DNA from: Pseudomonas sessilinigenes
GTDB lineage: Bacteria > Pseudomonadota > Gammaproteobacteria > Pseudomonadales > Pseudomonadaceae
Direction of reading: 5' to 3'
NCBI RefSeq assembly: GCF_003850565.1
Contig: NZ_CP027706.1
Coordinates: 5,270,001-5,334,000 of the forward strand
Length of the DNA stretch: 64,000 bases
The translations under genes and the position numbers were made by a program. The notes beneath the pieces are model-generated. The model was not told the origin of the DNA, ran no database searches, and saw only the letters and a program-made list of their open reading frames with translations. Positions 39,101-52,931 of this stretch are shown piece by piece. Position 1 is the first letter of the stretch. The number at the start of each line of letters is the position of its first letter.

Positions 39101-42100
39101 TCCTGGTCGACCCGTTCAACGACGGCGGCCTGATGTACCGCACCGGAGACCTGGTGGCCTGGCGTGCCGACGGCACCTTGCAGTACCTGGGGCGTAACGA
39201 CCAGCAGGTGAAGATCCGTGGTTTCCGTATCGAACTGGGTGAGATCGAAGCGCGCCTGGGCGAACACCCGCAGGTCAAGGACGTGGTGGTACTGGCGCGT
39301 CAGGATGAGCCGGGGCACAAGCGCCTGGTGGCTTATTTCACCGAACGCGAAACCATCAACATCGAAACCCTGCGCGACTATCTGAATGACCAGCTGCCGG
39401 ACTATATGGTCCCGTCCGCGTATGTGCGCCTGGACAGCCTGCCGCTGACCAACAACGGCAAAGTCGACCGCAAGGCCTTGCCGGCGCCGGATCAGGACGC
39501 ACTGCTCAGCCGTGGCTACGAAGCGCCCCAAGGCGAAATCGAAACCCTGCTGGCGCAGATCTGGGCCGATGTGCTCAAGGTCGAGCAAGTAGGGCGCCAC
39601 GACAATTTCTTCGAACTCGGTGGCCACTCGTTATTGGCGGTGAGCCTGATCGAGCGGATGCGTCAGGTCGAGCTCAGCGCCGATGTGCGCGTGTTGTTCC
39701 GCCAGCCAACCCTGGCCGCGCTGGCGGCTGCGGTTGGCAGCGGACGCGAGGTGGCCGTACCGGCCAACCTGATTACCCCTGACTGCGAGCGCATCACCCC
39801 GGCACTGTTACCGCTGGCCCAACTGAGCCAGGCCGGCATCGACCGCATTGTCGCCTCGGTACCGGGCGGCGTGGCCAATGTGCAGGATATTTATCCCTTG
39901 GCGCCGTTGCAGGAAGGGGTGCTTTACCACCATATCCGTACCGACGAAGGCGACCCTTACCTGCTGCAATCAAGCTACGGCTTCGACAACCTTGAGCGTT
40001 TCCAGGTCTTCGCCGATGTGCTGCAAGCGGTCATCGACCGGCATGACATCCTGCGTACCGGTCTGGTCTGGGAAGGTCTGGAAAGCCCGATGCAAGTGGT
40101 GTGGCGCAAGGCCCGACTGGTGGTGCAGGAGGTCGTATGCGACCCAGCGGCAGGTGACGTGCTGGCGCAACTGCGCGAGCGTTTCGACGCCCGTCACTAT
40201 CGCCTCGACCTGACTCAGGCCCCCTTGATGCGCATGGTCTACGCCCAGGACCCGGCCAACCGGCGCATCGTCGCGGTGCTGATGTTCCATCACCTGGTCA
40301 TGGACCACACCGCGCTCGATACCGTGCAGCAGGAAATGCGCAAGATCCTGCTGGGCCACGGCGAGGCGCTGGGGCATGCCGTGCCTTACCGCAATTATGT
40401 GGCGCAGGCCCGGCTGGGCAGCAGCGAAGCGGAGCACGAGGCGTTTTTCCGCGAGATGCTCGGTACCCTCGATGAGCCCACCTTGCCGTTCGGCCTGCAG
40501 GATGTGCAGGGCGAAGGTCACGGTGTGGGCGAGGCCACGCACTTGCTGGACGTCGACCTCAGCCTGCGGCTGCGTGAGCAGGCGCGTCAGGCCGGCGTGA
40601 GTGCCGCCAGTTTGTTCCACCTGGCCTGGGCCCGTGTATTGGGCACGCTGTCGGGTCGTCAGAATGTGGTGTTCGGCACCGTGCTGCTGGGGCGCATGCA
40701 AGGCGGCGAGGGGGCGGACCGGGCGCTGGGGATGTTTATCAATACCTTGCCGCTGCGCGTGGACGTGGCACAGGTCAGCGTGCAGGGGGCGGTCAAGTCC
40801 ACCCATGCGCGGCTCACGGCATTGCTGGGGCATGAACATGCCTCACTGGCCCTGGCCCAGCGTTGCAGCGGGGTCGCGGCCACCACGCCGTTGTTCAATG
40901 CCTTGCTCAACTACCGCCACAGTGCCGGGGTCGAAGACGCGGTGGAGATGGACCAGGCGTGGCACGGCATGTACCTGCTGCACGCCGAAGAACGCACCAA
41001 CTACCCCATCACCCTGAGCGTCGATGACCTGGGCGAGCAGTTCAATCTCAGCGCGCTGGTGGTCTCGCCGATTGAGGCGCGCCGCATTTGTGACTACCTG
41101 CTGACCGCCGTCACGCACTTGGTGCAGGCACTGGAGCAGACGCCGCAGCTGCCGTTGGAGCACGTCACGGTGTTGCCGGAGGAAGAAGCGCGGCAAGTGC
41201 TGCAGGCATTCAACGCCACGGCACGTGCCTATCCCGACGGGCAGACCGTGCACGACGTGTTCCAGCAGCAGGCAGCGGCAACCCCGCACGCCGTGGCGGC
41301 GGTGCAGGGTGCAGTTTCACTGACCTATGGTGAACTGAATGCGCGGGCCAACCAACTGGCCCACCACCTGCTGGAGCTCGGCGCAGCACCGGGTGAGCGG
41401 GTGGCAATCCTGCTGGAACGCTCCCTGGATTTGCTGATGGCGCAGTTGGCGATCAGCAAGTGCGCGGCGGTGTATGTACCGCTGGATGTGAATGCGCCGA
41501 CGGATCGCCAAGCCTTCATGATCGAAGACAGCGGCGCCCGCTGGGTGTTGACCACCAGCACAACCGAGGTGGCTGGCCATCGTCTGGACCTGGACAGCCT
41601 CGATCTGAGCACGGAATCCGAGCACAACCCGGCCCTGGAGCAGTCGTCGGAAACCGCGGCCTACATCATGTACACCTCCGGCTCCACCGGTACGCCGAAA
41701 GGCGTGCTGGTGCCTCACCGAGCGATCACACGGTTGGTGATCAACAACGGTTATGCCGAATTCAACCCGCAGGACCGCGTGGCGTTCGCCTCCAACCCGG
41801 CGTTCGACGCCAGCACTCTGGACGTGTGGGCACCGTTGCTCAACGGCGGCGCAGTGGTGGTGGTTGATCAGGACACGCTGTTGTCCCGTGAGGCCTTCGC
41901 CACCTTGCTGCAAGAGCAGTCGGTCAGCGTGCTGTGGATGACCGCTGGCCTGTTCCATCAATACGCCGAAGGTTTGCTGCCGGTATTCCCGCAACTGCGC
42001 TACCTGATTGTCGGCGGCGATGTGCTGGACCCAAGCGTGATCGCCCGCGTGCTTAAGGACGGCGCACCGCAGCACCTGCTGAACGGCTACGGCCCCACCG

Positions 42101-45100
42101 AAGCCACTACCTTCTCGACCACCTATGAAATTCTGCGTGCGGACGAGGGCAGCATCCCGATCGGCAAGCCGGTCGGCAATAGCCGGGCCTACGTGCTGGA
42201 TGCCCGTCAGCAACCGGTGCCGGTGGGTGTCGCGGGCGAACTGTACATCGGCGGCCAGGGCGTGGCCCTGGGTTATCTGAACCGTACCGACCTGACGGCC
42301 CACGCCTTCCTGGTCGACCCGTTCAACGACGGCGGCCTGATGTACCGCACCGGCGACCTGGTGGCCTGGCGTGCCGATGGCACCCTGCAGTACCTGGGGC
42401 GTAACGACCAGCAGGTGAAGATTCGCGGCTTCCGTATCGAACTGGGCGAGATCGAAGCGCGCCTGGGCGAACACCCCCAGGTCAAGGACGTGGTGGTACT
42501 GGCCCGTCAGGATGAACCAGGGCACAAGCGCCTGGTGGCCTACTTCACTGAACGCAGCCGAGTGGAAATCGAAGCGCTGCGCGATCATTTGCACGATCAA
42601 CTTCCGGACTACATGGTTCCGGCCGCCTACGTACGTCTGGACAGCCTGCCGCTGACCAACAACGGCAAAGTCGACCGCAAGGCTTTGCCAGCGCCGGATC
42701 AGGACGCACTGCTCAGCCGTGGCTACGAAGCGCCCCAGGGGGAAATCGAAACCCTGTTGGCGCAGATCTGGGCCGATGTGCTCAAGGTTGAGCAAGTCGG
42801 GCGCCACGACAACTTCTTCGAACTGGGCGGCCATTCGCTATTGGCGGTCAGCCTGATCGAGCGGATGCGCCAGGTCGAGCTCAGCGCCGATGTGCGGGTC
42901 CTGTTCAGCCAGCCGACACTCGCCGCTTTGGCGGCGGCCGTCGATAACGGGCGCATGACCGCGGCACCGGCCAATCGCATCGGCCTGGGCTGTGAGCGCA
43001 TCACGCCTGACATGCTGCCCTTGGCCAACCTGGACCAGGCGGGCATTGATCGTGTGGTCGCCGGTGTACCGGGCGGCGTGGCCAACGTGCAGGATATCTA
43101 TGCGCTGGCACCGTTGCAGGAAGGCCTGTTGTATCACCACGTCACCGCCAGCCACGGCGATCCATACCAGCAGCACGCGCTGTTTGCATTTGACAGTCGC
43201 GAGCGCCTGGATGCATTTGCCCAGGCCTTGCAGGCAGTGATTGCCCGTCACGATATCCTGCGGACCGCCCTGGTCTGGGACGGCCTGGAAACGCCGGTGC
43301 AGGTGGTCTGGCGCGAGGCGCCGCTGGGGCTCACATCATTGAATGTGGATGAAGACGGCGACGTGGCTGCGCAAGTGCGTGAACAACTCGACCCGAGCCG
43401 TTTCCCGCTGGACCTGCGCCGCGCGCCGATGATGCACCTTGGGGTCGCCCATGACCCCCGCCAGCAACGCTGGATCGGCATGCTGGTCTTCCATCACCTG
43501 GTCAATGACGCCGCTTCGCTGGGTGTGCTGACGGCGGAAATCGAAGCGCATATGCTCGACCAGCAGCACCGGTTGCCCGCCAGCGTGCCGTATCGCAACT
43601 ACGTGGCGCAAACCCGTCAAGGCAAGGATCGCGCCGCCCATGAAGCGTTTTTCCGCGACATGCTCGGCGACTTTGACCAGCCGACCCTGGCGTTCGGCTT
43701 GCTCGACACCATGGACGCCGCGAGCAGCGAGCAAGTGCTCGGCAACGTGCCGGCAGCGCTGGGGCTGCGTATCCGGGCCCAGGCACGTTTGGCCGGGGTG
43801 AGTGCGGCCAGCCTGTATCACCTGGCGTGGGCACAAATCCTGGGCGCCGTGTCGGGCCAGGATGACGTGGTGTTCGGCACCGTACTGCTGGGCCGTCTGC
43901 AAGCCGGTGAGGGCGCCGACCGGGCCTTGGGCATGTTTATCAACACCTTGCCGTTACGCGTGAAAATGGCCGGCCTGCAGGTCAAGGCAGCACTCAAGCA
44001 CACCCACGCCGGGTTGTCGGCATTGCTGGCCCATGAGCACGCGCCGTTAAGCCTGGCGCAACGCTGCAGCGCGGTGGCCGCGCCAACGCCGCTGTTCAAC
44101 AGCCTGCTCAATTACCGCCATATCACGGCCGCTGATGAACACAGCCAACAGGCCTGGGAAGGTATCGTCGGGCTGGAAAGCGACAGCATCGTCAGCTACC
44201 CGCTGGTGCTGGAAGTCGATGACCTGGGCAGTGAGTTCCGCCTGACCGCGCGCGCACCGCGGGCAATCGGTGCGCAGCGCCTGCTGGACTACCTGCTGAT
44301 CAGCCTGGATAACCTGGCCAATGCACTGGAAATGGCGCCTCGCACGGCCTTGCCGCAACTGTCGGTATTGCCCGCCGCCGAGCGCGAGACCCTGCTCGGG
44401 TTTAACGCCACCGACGCCGCTTACCCGCGCGATACCACCGTGGTGCAGATGATCGAGGCCCAGGCCACTCGGGCCCCGGCGGCGATTGCGGTGGTGCTGG
44501 GCGACCAGCAGTTGAGCTACCGCGACCTGAACGAGCAGGCCAACCGCGTCGCCCATTATTTGCGCAGCCTTGGCGCAGGCGCCAATAGCTGCGTGGCGAT
44601 CTGCATGCCACGCAGCCTGGAGCTGATTGTCGGCTTGCTGGGCATCCTCAAGTCCGGGGCTGCCTATGTGCCGCTGGACCCCGAATACCCGGCGCAACGC
44701 CTGGCGTTCGCCCTGCAGGATAGCCAGCCGCTGGCAGTGCTGGTGCAGGACGCCAGCCGTGGCGCGCTGGGCGATACGGCCATGCCGCTGATTGACCTGG
44801 CGGATGCCGCTTTGGCAGGGCAGCCGCTCGACAATCCGCCCGCCCTGGCCACGGCCCATGACCTGGCCTATGTGATCTTCACCTCAGGCTCCACCGGCCG
44901 CCCCAAAGGCGTGATGGTGGAACACGGCTCGCTGGTCAACCACATCAGCTGGCAAACCCATGCCTTTGGTTTTGATGCCACAGACCGCTTCCTGCAACGG
45001 ACCTCGGTGGCGTTCGACGCGTCGGTTTGGGAAATCTGGACACCGTTGGCCATCGGTGCGCGGCTGGTCTTGCTGCCGGCTGAAGCCTCGCGGGATGTCG

Positions 45101-48100
45101 AGCACATGGCGCGTACGCTGGTGGAGCAGGGCGTGAGTATTGCCCAGTTCGTGCCGAGCCTGTTGCGCCTGCTGGTGCAATTGCCCGAGACGGGCGTGCG
45201 CTGCCGCTACCTGTTCAGCGGCGGTGAAGCCCTTGACCCGCAGTTGGCCATGCAGGCCCGTGCACTGACCACCCACGGCATCGTCAACCTGTACGGGCCG
45301 ACGGAAGCGACCATCGACAGCACGTCCTGGACCTTCAATGACCCAGGCCCGCTCGATGCGGTGCCAATCGGCAAACCCATCGCCAACGCCCGCGCTTATG
45401 TCCTCGACGCGCACCTGCAGCTGCTGCCGCTGGGTGTCGCCGGTGAGCTGTACATCGGTGGTGCCGGGGTGGCTCGCGGTTACCTGGGGCGCGATGACCT
45501 GACCGCCGAACGCTTCCTGGCCGACCCGTTCAACCCGGGCGGGCGCTTGTACAAAACCGGCGACCTGGTGCGTTACCTGGCCGACGGCAATATCGAATAC
45601 CTGGGCCGTAACGACGACCAGATCAAGCTGCGCGGCTTGCGCATCGAACTGGGTGAAATCGAGGCGTGCCTGGTCGCCCATGCCGAGGTGCAGGAGGCCG
45701 TGGTGCTGGTGCGCAACGAGCGCCTGATCGCTTATTGCCGCGCGCCGTCGAGCCTGGACATCCAGGCCTTGCGAGCGCAGGTACAAGCACAGTTGCCGAG
45801 CTATATGGTGCCCCAGGCGTATGTGCTGCTGGACGCGCTCCCCCTGAGCCCCAACGGCAAGGTCGATCGCCAGGCGCTGCCGGACCCGGACAGCACGTCG
45901 GTGCTGGTGCGCGAGTACGAGGCACCGGTGGGCGAGACGGAAGTCACCCTGGCGCGGCTCTGGTGCGAACTGCTCGAGGTGGAGCAAGTCGGGCGTCACG
46001 ACCACTTCTTTGAACTGGGCGGCCATTCGCTGTTGATGGTCAACCTGATGGGCCGCATGCGTGAAGCCGGCTTGAAGGCGGACGTGCGCACCTTGTTCAA
46101 TCAGCCGACCCTGGCGGCGCTGGCCGCATCGGTGGGGGCGAGCGAAGAGCAGGCGGTACCGGCCAACCTGATCCCGGCCGACTGCACCCGCATTACGCCG
46201 TCGATGTTGCCGCTGGCCACCCTTGACCAGGCGAGCATCGAGCGCATCGTCGCCACAGTCAGCGGTGGCGCGGCCAACGTGCAGGACATCTACCCGTTGG
46301 CACCGTTGCAGGAAGGCATCCTCTATCACCACCTCAGCGCGGTGCACGGCGACCCTTACGTCATGCAATTGCGCTACGCCTTCGAGCACGTCGAGCGCTT
46401 GCACGCGTTCAGCGCAGCGCTGCAACAGGTGATCGAACGCCATGACATCCTGCGCACCAGCGTGGTTTGGGAGGGCCTGCAACAACCGATGCAGGTGGTG
46501 TGGCGCACTGCGCGGCTGTCGGTGCAGCGTGCGTCGCCGGATATCCGGCAGCCACGCCTGGACCTGACCCAGGCGCCGATGATGCAGCTGCTGTATGCCG
46601 AAGAGGCCACCGATGGCCGCGTGGTCGCCACGCTGTTGTTCCATCACATGATCCTCGATCACGTGGCCATGGAGGTGGTGCAGCAGGAAATGCAAGCCTT
46701 CCTCATGGGCGAGACGGCACAGCTGCAGGCCCCGGTGCCGTACCGCAACTATGTGGCGCAAACCCGCCTGGGGCAGGGCGAGCAGGCGCACGAGCGGTTC
46801 TTCCGCGAACAGCTGGCGGACATTGAGGAGCCAACCCTGGCCTTTGGTCTGCAAGGGATTGCCGATGACGAGCCGGTAGAGGAAGCCTATATGCCGCTTG
46901 ACGCCGGGCTGAGTCGGCGCCTGCGCGTGCAGACGCGGCAACTGGGCGTCAGCCCCGCCAGCCTGTTCCACCTGGCGTGGGCTCAGGTGCTGGGTGTGGT
47001 GTCGAGTACCGAGCGCGTGGTGTTCGGCACGGTGTTGATGGGCCGCATGCAAGGCGGCGACGGGGCGGAGCGGGCGCTGGGGATGTTTATCAATACCCTG
47101 CCGTTGCGTGTCGACCTGGGAGGTGTCGGCGTGCAGGCTGCGCTCAAGGCCACCCATGCACGGCTCAACGGCCTGCTCGCCCACGAGCATGCCTCGCTGG
47201 CCCTGGCGCAACGCTGCAGCAGCGTCGCGCAATCCACGGCGCTGTTCAGTGCCTTGCTCAACTATCGCCACAGCCATGGCGCACCGGTGTCCGGTGCCGA
47301 AGCCGAGGCCTGGCAAGGCATGCAACTGTTGCAGGCACAGGAACACAGCAACTATCCGCTGACCTTGAGCGTCAACGATCAAGGCCAAGCGTTCAGCCTC
47401 AGCGCGCTGGTGGTGGCCTCGGTGGGCGCGCAGCGCATCTGCGACTATGTCGTGGGTGTGGTCGAGGGCCTGGTACAGGCTCTGGAGCACGCGGCGGACA
47501 CGCCGATGCATCACCTGTCGATCCTGCCGGCTCATGAACGCCAGCAATTGTTGAGCGGTTTCAACGCCACGCAGATCGACTTCCCCGTCGGGCACACCCT
47601 TCACCAGCGCTTTGAAACCCAGGTCGAGCTGTACCCCCACGCGCTGGCCGTGGTGTACCAGGGCCAAAGCCTGACGTACAGCGAGTTGAACCGGCAGGCC
47701 AATCAGCTGGCGCACCAGTTGATCGAACTGGGCGTGCAGCCCGACGACCGCGTGGCCATCTGCGCGCGGCGCAGCCTGGAAATGCTGGTCGGGCTGGTAG
47801 CGATTCTCAAGGCGGGCGCGTGCTATGTGCCGATCGACCCGGCGCACCCGGCCGAACGCTTGAGTTACCTGCTGGAGGACAGCACACCCGTGGCCGTACT
47901 GATGCAGCCCGCCCTGGCGCAGCGCCTGCCGACCGTGACCGCGCCAGTGCTGGAGCTGGACAGTCGCCTGTGGCAAGGGCCGTCGAAGGGTAACCCGCAG
48001 GTCAGCGGGCTCACCCCGGCGCACCTGGCGTACGTGATCTACACCTCCGGATCGACCGGGCTGCCCAAGGGCGTGATGGTTGAGCACCAGACCCTGGAAA

Positions 48101-51100
48101 ACCTGGTGAACTGGCACTGCGACACGTTTGAGCTGCGACACGGGAGCCACACCTCCAGCGTTGCCGGGTTCGGTTTTGACGCCATGGCTTGGGAAATCTG
48201 GCCAGCCCTGTGCGTGGGCGCCACCCTGCACTTGCCACCGGCCCGGGAGGGCGGCGAAGACATTGATGCGCTGCTCAAGTGGTGGCTGGCGCAGCCGCTG
48301 GACGTGAGCTTCCTGCCCACGCCGGTGGCGGAGTACGCCTTCAGCCAGAACCTGCAACACCCGACCCTCAAGACCCTGTTGGTCGGTGGCGACCGCCTGC
48401 GTCAGTTCCACACGCCACAGCGCTTCAAACTGGTCAACAACTATGGCCCGACCGAGGCCACGGTTGTCGCCACCTCCGGTGTGGTCGAGGCCGGCCAGGC
48501 GCTGCATATCGGCAGGCCGGTGGCCAACACCCAGGTGTACCTGCTGGACGCGCATCAACAGCCAGTGCCCGTCGGTGTTGCCGGCGAGCTGTACGTGGCC
48601 GGGGCCGGGGTGGCGCGCGGTTACCTGAACCGTGCGCAAATGACCGCCGAGCGCTTCCTCAAGGATCCGTTCAGCCACGACCCGCAGGCGCGTATGTACC
48701 GCACCGGCGACCTGGCGCGCTGGTTGCCGGACGGCACACTGGATTACCTGGGGCGTAACGATGACCAGGTGAAGATCCGCGGTGTGCGTATCGAGCTGGG
48801 CGAAATCGAAACCCGACTGGGCGAGCATGCCCAGGTTCGCGAAGCCGTGGTACTGGCGCGCGAGGCGCGCCTGGTCGCTTACTTCACCGAGACGCAAGCC
48901 GTGTCGATCGAAGACTTGCGCAGTTGGTTGCAGGCGCAATTGCCCGAGTACATGGTGCCGAGCGCCTATGTGCGGCTCGACCATATGCCGCTCACCGCCA
49001 ATGGCAAGCTCGACCGCCGGGCGCTGCCGGAACCGGGGCTGGATGCGCTGATCAGCCGTGGCTATGAGGCACCTGAAGGGGAAGTGGAAACCACCCTGGC
49101 GCAGATCTGGGCCGAAGTGCTGAAGCTGGAGCAGGTGGGTCGTCACGACAACTTCTTCGAACTGGGCGGGCATTCATTGCTGGCGGTGGGCCTGGTGGAA
49201 CGCATGCGCCAGGCCGGTTTGCAGGCCGATGTACGCGTGCTGTTCAGTCAGCCAACCCTGGCAGCGCTCGCTGCTTCCGTGGGTGCCGGTCACGAAGTGG
49301 CGGTGCCGCGCAATCGGATCGAGCCGGATTGCACGCAGATCACCCCGGACCTGCTGCCCCTGGCCACACTGGATCAGGCGAGTATCGAGCGAATTGTCGC
49401 CAGTGTCCCGGGCGGCGTGGCCAACGTGCAGGACATCTATGCCCTGGCACCGCTGCAGGAGGGCTTGTTGTACCACCATATCAGCGCCGAACAGGGCGAC
49501 CCGTACCAGCAACATGCGCTGTTCGCATTCGACAGCCGCCAGCGCCTGGAAGGGTTTGCCCAGGCCCTGCAACGGGTGATCGCACGCCATGACATCCTGC
49601 GTACCAGCCTGTTCTGGGCGCAACTGGAAGCACCGGTGCAAGTGGTCTGGCGCGAGGCTCCACTGACGGTTGAGGAGTTCATCCCGCAAGCGGGCGAGGT
49701 GCTGGCGCAGCTGCGCGAGCACTTCAGCCTGGGGCGTCACCGCATGGACATCCGCCAGGCACCGATGATGCATCTGGGCTTCGCCCATGATCCGCAGCAT
49801 CAGCGCTGGATCGGCATGCTCAGCTTCCACCACCTGGTCAATGACGCCACGTCCATGGGCGTGCTGGTGGCGGAAATCGAAGCGCACATGAGTGGTTGTG
49901 AGGCGCAACTCGGGGCTTCGGTGCCGTACCGCAACTATGTCGCTCAGGCCATGCAGGGCAAGGACCGCGCGGCCCACGAGGCGTTCTTTACCCAGATGCT
50001 CGGCGATGTCGACGAGCCGACGCTGCCGTTTGGCGTGCAACGCATCGACAGCGCACGGGACCCTAGCGAAGAAGCCGAACACTGGCTGGGCGCGGCGTTC
50101 AGCCAGCGCCTGCGCCAGCAGGCGCGGCAACTGGGCGTCAGTGCGGCCAGCCTGTATCACTGGGCATGGGCGCAGGTGGTCGGTGCGGTGTCGTCACGCG
50201 ACGACGTGGTGTTCGGCACGGTGTTGCTCGGTCGCTTGCAGGCCGGCGAAGGCGCCGACCGCTCCCTGGGCATGTTCATCAATACGTTGCCGCTGCGTGT
50301 GCGCCTGACCGATGACAGTGTGTCGGTGGCCGTCAAGCGTACCCATGCCGCCTTGAGCCAGTTGCTCGCCCATGAGCATGCGTCATTGACCCTGGCTCAA
50401 CGCTGCAGTGGGGTTGCCGCGCCGGCGCCGTTGTTCAGTGCCTTGCTCAATTACCGTCATGGTTCGGCCAGCGCCAGCGACGCCAGCCGGGCGGCCTGGG
50501 AAGGGATCGAAATGATCGGCGGGGAAGGGGTCGACAGCTATCCGTTGATTCTTTCGGTGGACGATGTGGGCGAGGACTTCCGGGTCAATGCCCTGGCGCC
50601 GCAGTCGGTCGGTGCACAGCGCGTGCTGGGGTACATGACCACGGTGCTGGGCGATCTGCTCGATGCCCTGGAGCAGGCTCCCCATGCTGCTTTCCAGCAC
50701 CCGTCGATCCTGCCCGCAGAGGAGCGCAGGCATGTGCTGCACGGATTCAATGCCACCGTACGTGACTATCCGGCGAGCATGCCGGTGCACCAGGTGTTCG
50801 AGTCGTGGGCACAGGCGCAGCCGCAGGCCGTGGCGGCGGTGCATGGCGAGCAACAGGTGAGCTATGCCGAACTGAACGCCCGTGCTAACCGTCTGGCCCA
50901 TCACCTGGTCAGCCTGGGAATGCCGGAAGGGTCAAGCGTGGCCGTGCTGCTGGAGCGTTCGATTGACCTGCTCGTGAGCCAACTGGCCCTGAGCAAATGC
51001 GCGCTGGTGTATGTGCCGCTGGACGTCAATGCACCCGTCGAACGCCAGGCCTTCATGCTCAGCGACAGCCAGGCGACGTTGCTGTTGAGCCACGCCGGGC

Positions 51101-52554
51101 TGGGCAAGGCGTTGCAGGTGCAGCGGCTCGATCTGGATCAGGCCCACTTGGGCCAACTGCCTGATGACCAGCCGGCGGTGGTGGTCAGTAGCGAGGCGGC
51201 GGCGTACATCATGTACACCTCCGGCTCTACCGGTACACCCAAGGGTGTGCGGGTGCCCCATCGAGCCATCACACGACTGGTGATCAATAACGGTTATGCC
51301 GATTTCAATCAGCACGACCGCGTGGCGTTCGCGTCCAACCCGGCGTTTGATGCCAGCACCCTGGAAGTCTGGGCGCCGTTGCTCAATGGCGGCGCGGTGG
51401 TGGTGATCGACCAGGACACGCTGTTGACGCAACATGCGTTTGCCGCCCTGTTGCAGCAGCAGGACGTCAGCGTGGTGTGGATGACTGCCGGGTTGTTCCA
51501 TCAATACGCCGAGGGTTTGCTGGAGGCCTTTGCGCGCCTGCGCTACCTGATCGTCGGCGGCGATGTGCTGGACCCGAGCGTGATTGCCCGGGTACTCAAA
51601 GGCGGTGCTCCTAGGCATCTGCTGAACGGGTATGGCCCGACCGAAGCCACGACCTTCTCGACCACCCATGAGATCACCCGGGCGGATGAGGGCAGCATTC
51701 CAATTGGCAAACCGGTCGGCAACAGCCGCGCTTATGTGCTTGATGCGCATCAGCAGCCCGTGCCGGTCGGGGTGACCGGTGAGCTGTACATCGGTGGGCA
51801 GGGTGTGGCGCTGGGGTACCTCAACCGGCCTGAATTGACGGCAGAGAAATTCCTCGTCGACCCGTTCAGCGACGGCGGCTTGATGTACCGCACGGGCGAC
51901 CTGGTGGCCTGGCGCGCCGACGGTACGTTGCAGTATCAGGGGCGCAACGACCAACAGGTGAAGATCCGTGGCTTCCGTATCGAGCTGGGCGAGATCGAAA
52001 CCCGCTTGGCCGGCTGCCCCGGCGTCAAGGATGCCGTGGTGCTGGCCCGCCAGGACGAGCCAGGGCACAAGCGTCTGGTGGCCTATTTTACCGAACGCGA
52101 AAGCCTGGATATCGAGGCTCTGCGCGCCCGCCTGCAGGGGCAGTTGCCGGAGTACATGGTGCCAGCCGCCTATGTACGACTGGACAGCCTGCCGCTGACC
52201 GGCAACGGCAAAGTCGACCGTAAGGCCTTGCCGGCGCCGGACCAGGACGCGGTGCTCAGCCGTGCCTACGAGGCGCCCGAGGGGCCGGTGGAAGTGGCAT
52301 TGGCACAGCTGTGGCAAACGGTGCTCAAGGTTGAACGGGTGGGGCGTCATGACCACTTCTTCGAGCTGGGTGGGCATTCGTTGCTGGCGGTCAGCCTGGT
52401 CGAGCAGATGCGCAAGCAAGGGCTGGACGCTGACTTGCGCGTGCTGCTCGCCCAACCGACGCTGGCAGCCATGGCGGCAGCGGTGGGGCAGGTGGAGCAC
52501 GTGGTGGTGCCGCAATCCAGCGTGCCGACCCTTGAGCGCAAGCGGCGCATTTGA
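33154..52554 (+). CDS. sesB: Nonribosomal peptide synthetase 2, six modules (SesB-like): Leu-Val-Val-Gln-Leu-Val
   Basis: This is an NRPS of 6466 aa. It starts at a GTG overlapping the sesA stop, with GGAG upstream. Residues 1-55 (MSVLELLATLKEKDVQLSVK and following) form a TubC-type docking domain. Six C-A-T modules follow, with C domains at about 110, 1175, 2243, 3311, 4376 and 5424, and T motifs near 1088, 2157, 3224, 4289, 5336 and 6406. Pocket codes are DAWFLGNIV (Leu), DALWIGGTF (Val), DALWIGGTF (Val), DAWQFGLID (Gln), DAWFLGNVV (Leu) and DALWIGGTF (Val), matching residues 7-12 of tolaasin and sessilin. The C domains of modules 10 and 12, which follow Val9 and Leu11, carry HHLVNDAxS instead of HHxxxDHxA. 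The C-terminus keeps a short piece of T-C linker ending LERKRRI. Hairpins just after the stop may separate it from the third gene. Confidence 0.93.
38161..39779 (+). repeat. Val A-T module repeat, copy 2 (module 8)
   Basis: This is almost identical to 28358-29976 and also to 41368-42940, in the same gene two A domains apart. The copies differ in a short patch: ACTTATGAAATC at about 38914-38925, where copy 1 has the ACCCATGAGATC form that is also found in module 12. Confidence 0.85.
41368..42940 (+). repeat. Val A-T module repeat, copy 3 (module 9)
   Basis: This third near-identical copy lies 3207 bp after copy 2, giving a direct repeat of a whole C-A-T module length. Identity falls off in the linker after the carrier protein (VDNGRMTAAPANRIG), just before the variant condensation domain of module 10. 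Confidence 0.85.
44353..46024 (+). repeat. Gln A-T module repeat, copy 2 (module 10)
   Basis: This is the partner of 31350-33023, offset by about 13.0 kb. Identity ends near the carrier-protein serine motif: HDHFFELGG here against HDNFFELGG in the first copy. Confidence 0.88.
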
Positions 52555-52560
52555 CGCGAT

Positions 52561-52592
52561 GCACAACAGCTCCCCTGTGGGAGCTGTTGTGC
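52561..52592 (+). terminator. Perfect 14-bp hairpin after the second synthetase gene
   Basis: Arms GCACAACAGCTCCC (52561-52574) and GGGAGCTGTTGTGC (52579-52592) enclose the loop CTGT, followed by only three T. It starts 7 nt after the stop codon. The stem is strong but the T-run short, so it may be a terminator, an mRNA 3'-end stabiliser or a REP-type element. Confidence 0.65.
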
Positions 52593-52660
52593 TTTGGCAG
52601 GGCGGCTCCCGCCTTGGCGCTTGGGTGTGGCCAATCTGGCAGGCATAAACCTTTAACCGT

Positions 52661-52683
52661 GGGAGCCGGGCAAGCCGGCTCCC
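52661..52683 (+). repeat. REP-like palindrome
   Basis: GGGAGCCGG (52661-52669) and CCGGCTCCC (52675-52683) enclose a 5-nt loop and are preceded by GT, giving the GTGGGAGC head common to Pseudomonas REP elements. Such elements are abundant between genes in the P. fluorescens group. Confidence 0.75.
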
Positions 52684-52931
52684 GCATGTTTATCCGCTGG
52701 GCATCCCCATTGTCCCGGCTTCCCATGACATACACCTCAGTGCGGATGTTTTAGTTTTCCTGCCCTGTGGGGAGCCCTGTGGCGGGCATTCAACCCATCA
52801 CTTTTTGAACCTGTCGGCGGCGGCGCCTCTGTCCATGGAAGGCATGCGCCGGCGTTCGATGCCCGGTTTTTCGGTTACACGCGAATTCGGGCTTTTTCGT
52901 CATTGTTTTCGAATCTTAAGCAGGGCACACC

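Larger units (their letters stand above)
52555..52931. other. 377-bp gap between the second and third synthetase genes
   Basis: It contains a 14-bp perfect hairpin, a REP-like hairpin, a small GGCGG-CTC-CCGCC stem (about 52601-52613) and two further GTGGGGAGC/CTGTGG-like REP heads near 52766-52785. No gene is supported; a plus-strand ORF over 52805-52990 merges into the synthetase in another frame and has no good ribosome-binding site. A separate promoter for the third gene may lie at 52790-52920. Confidence 0.65.
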
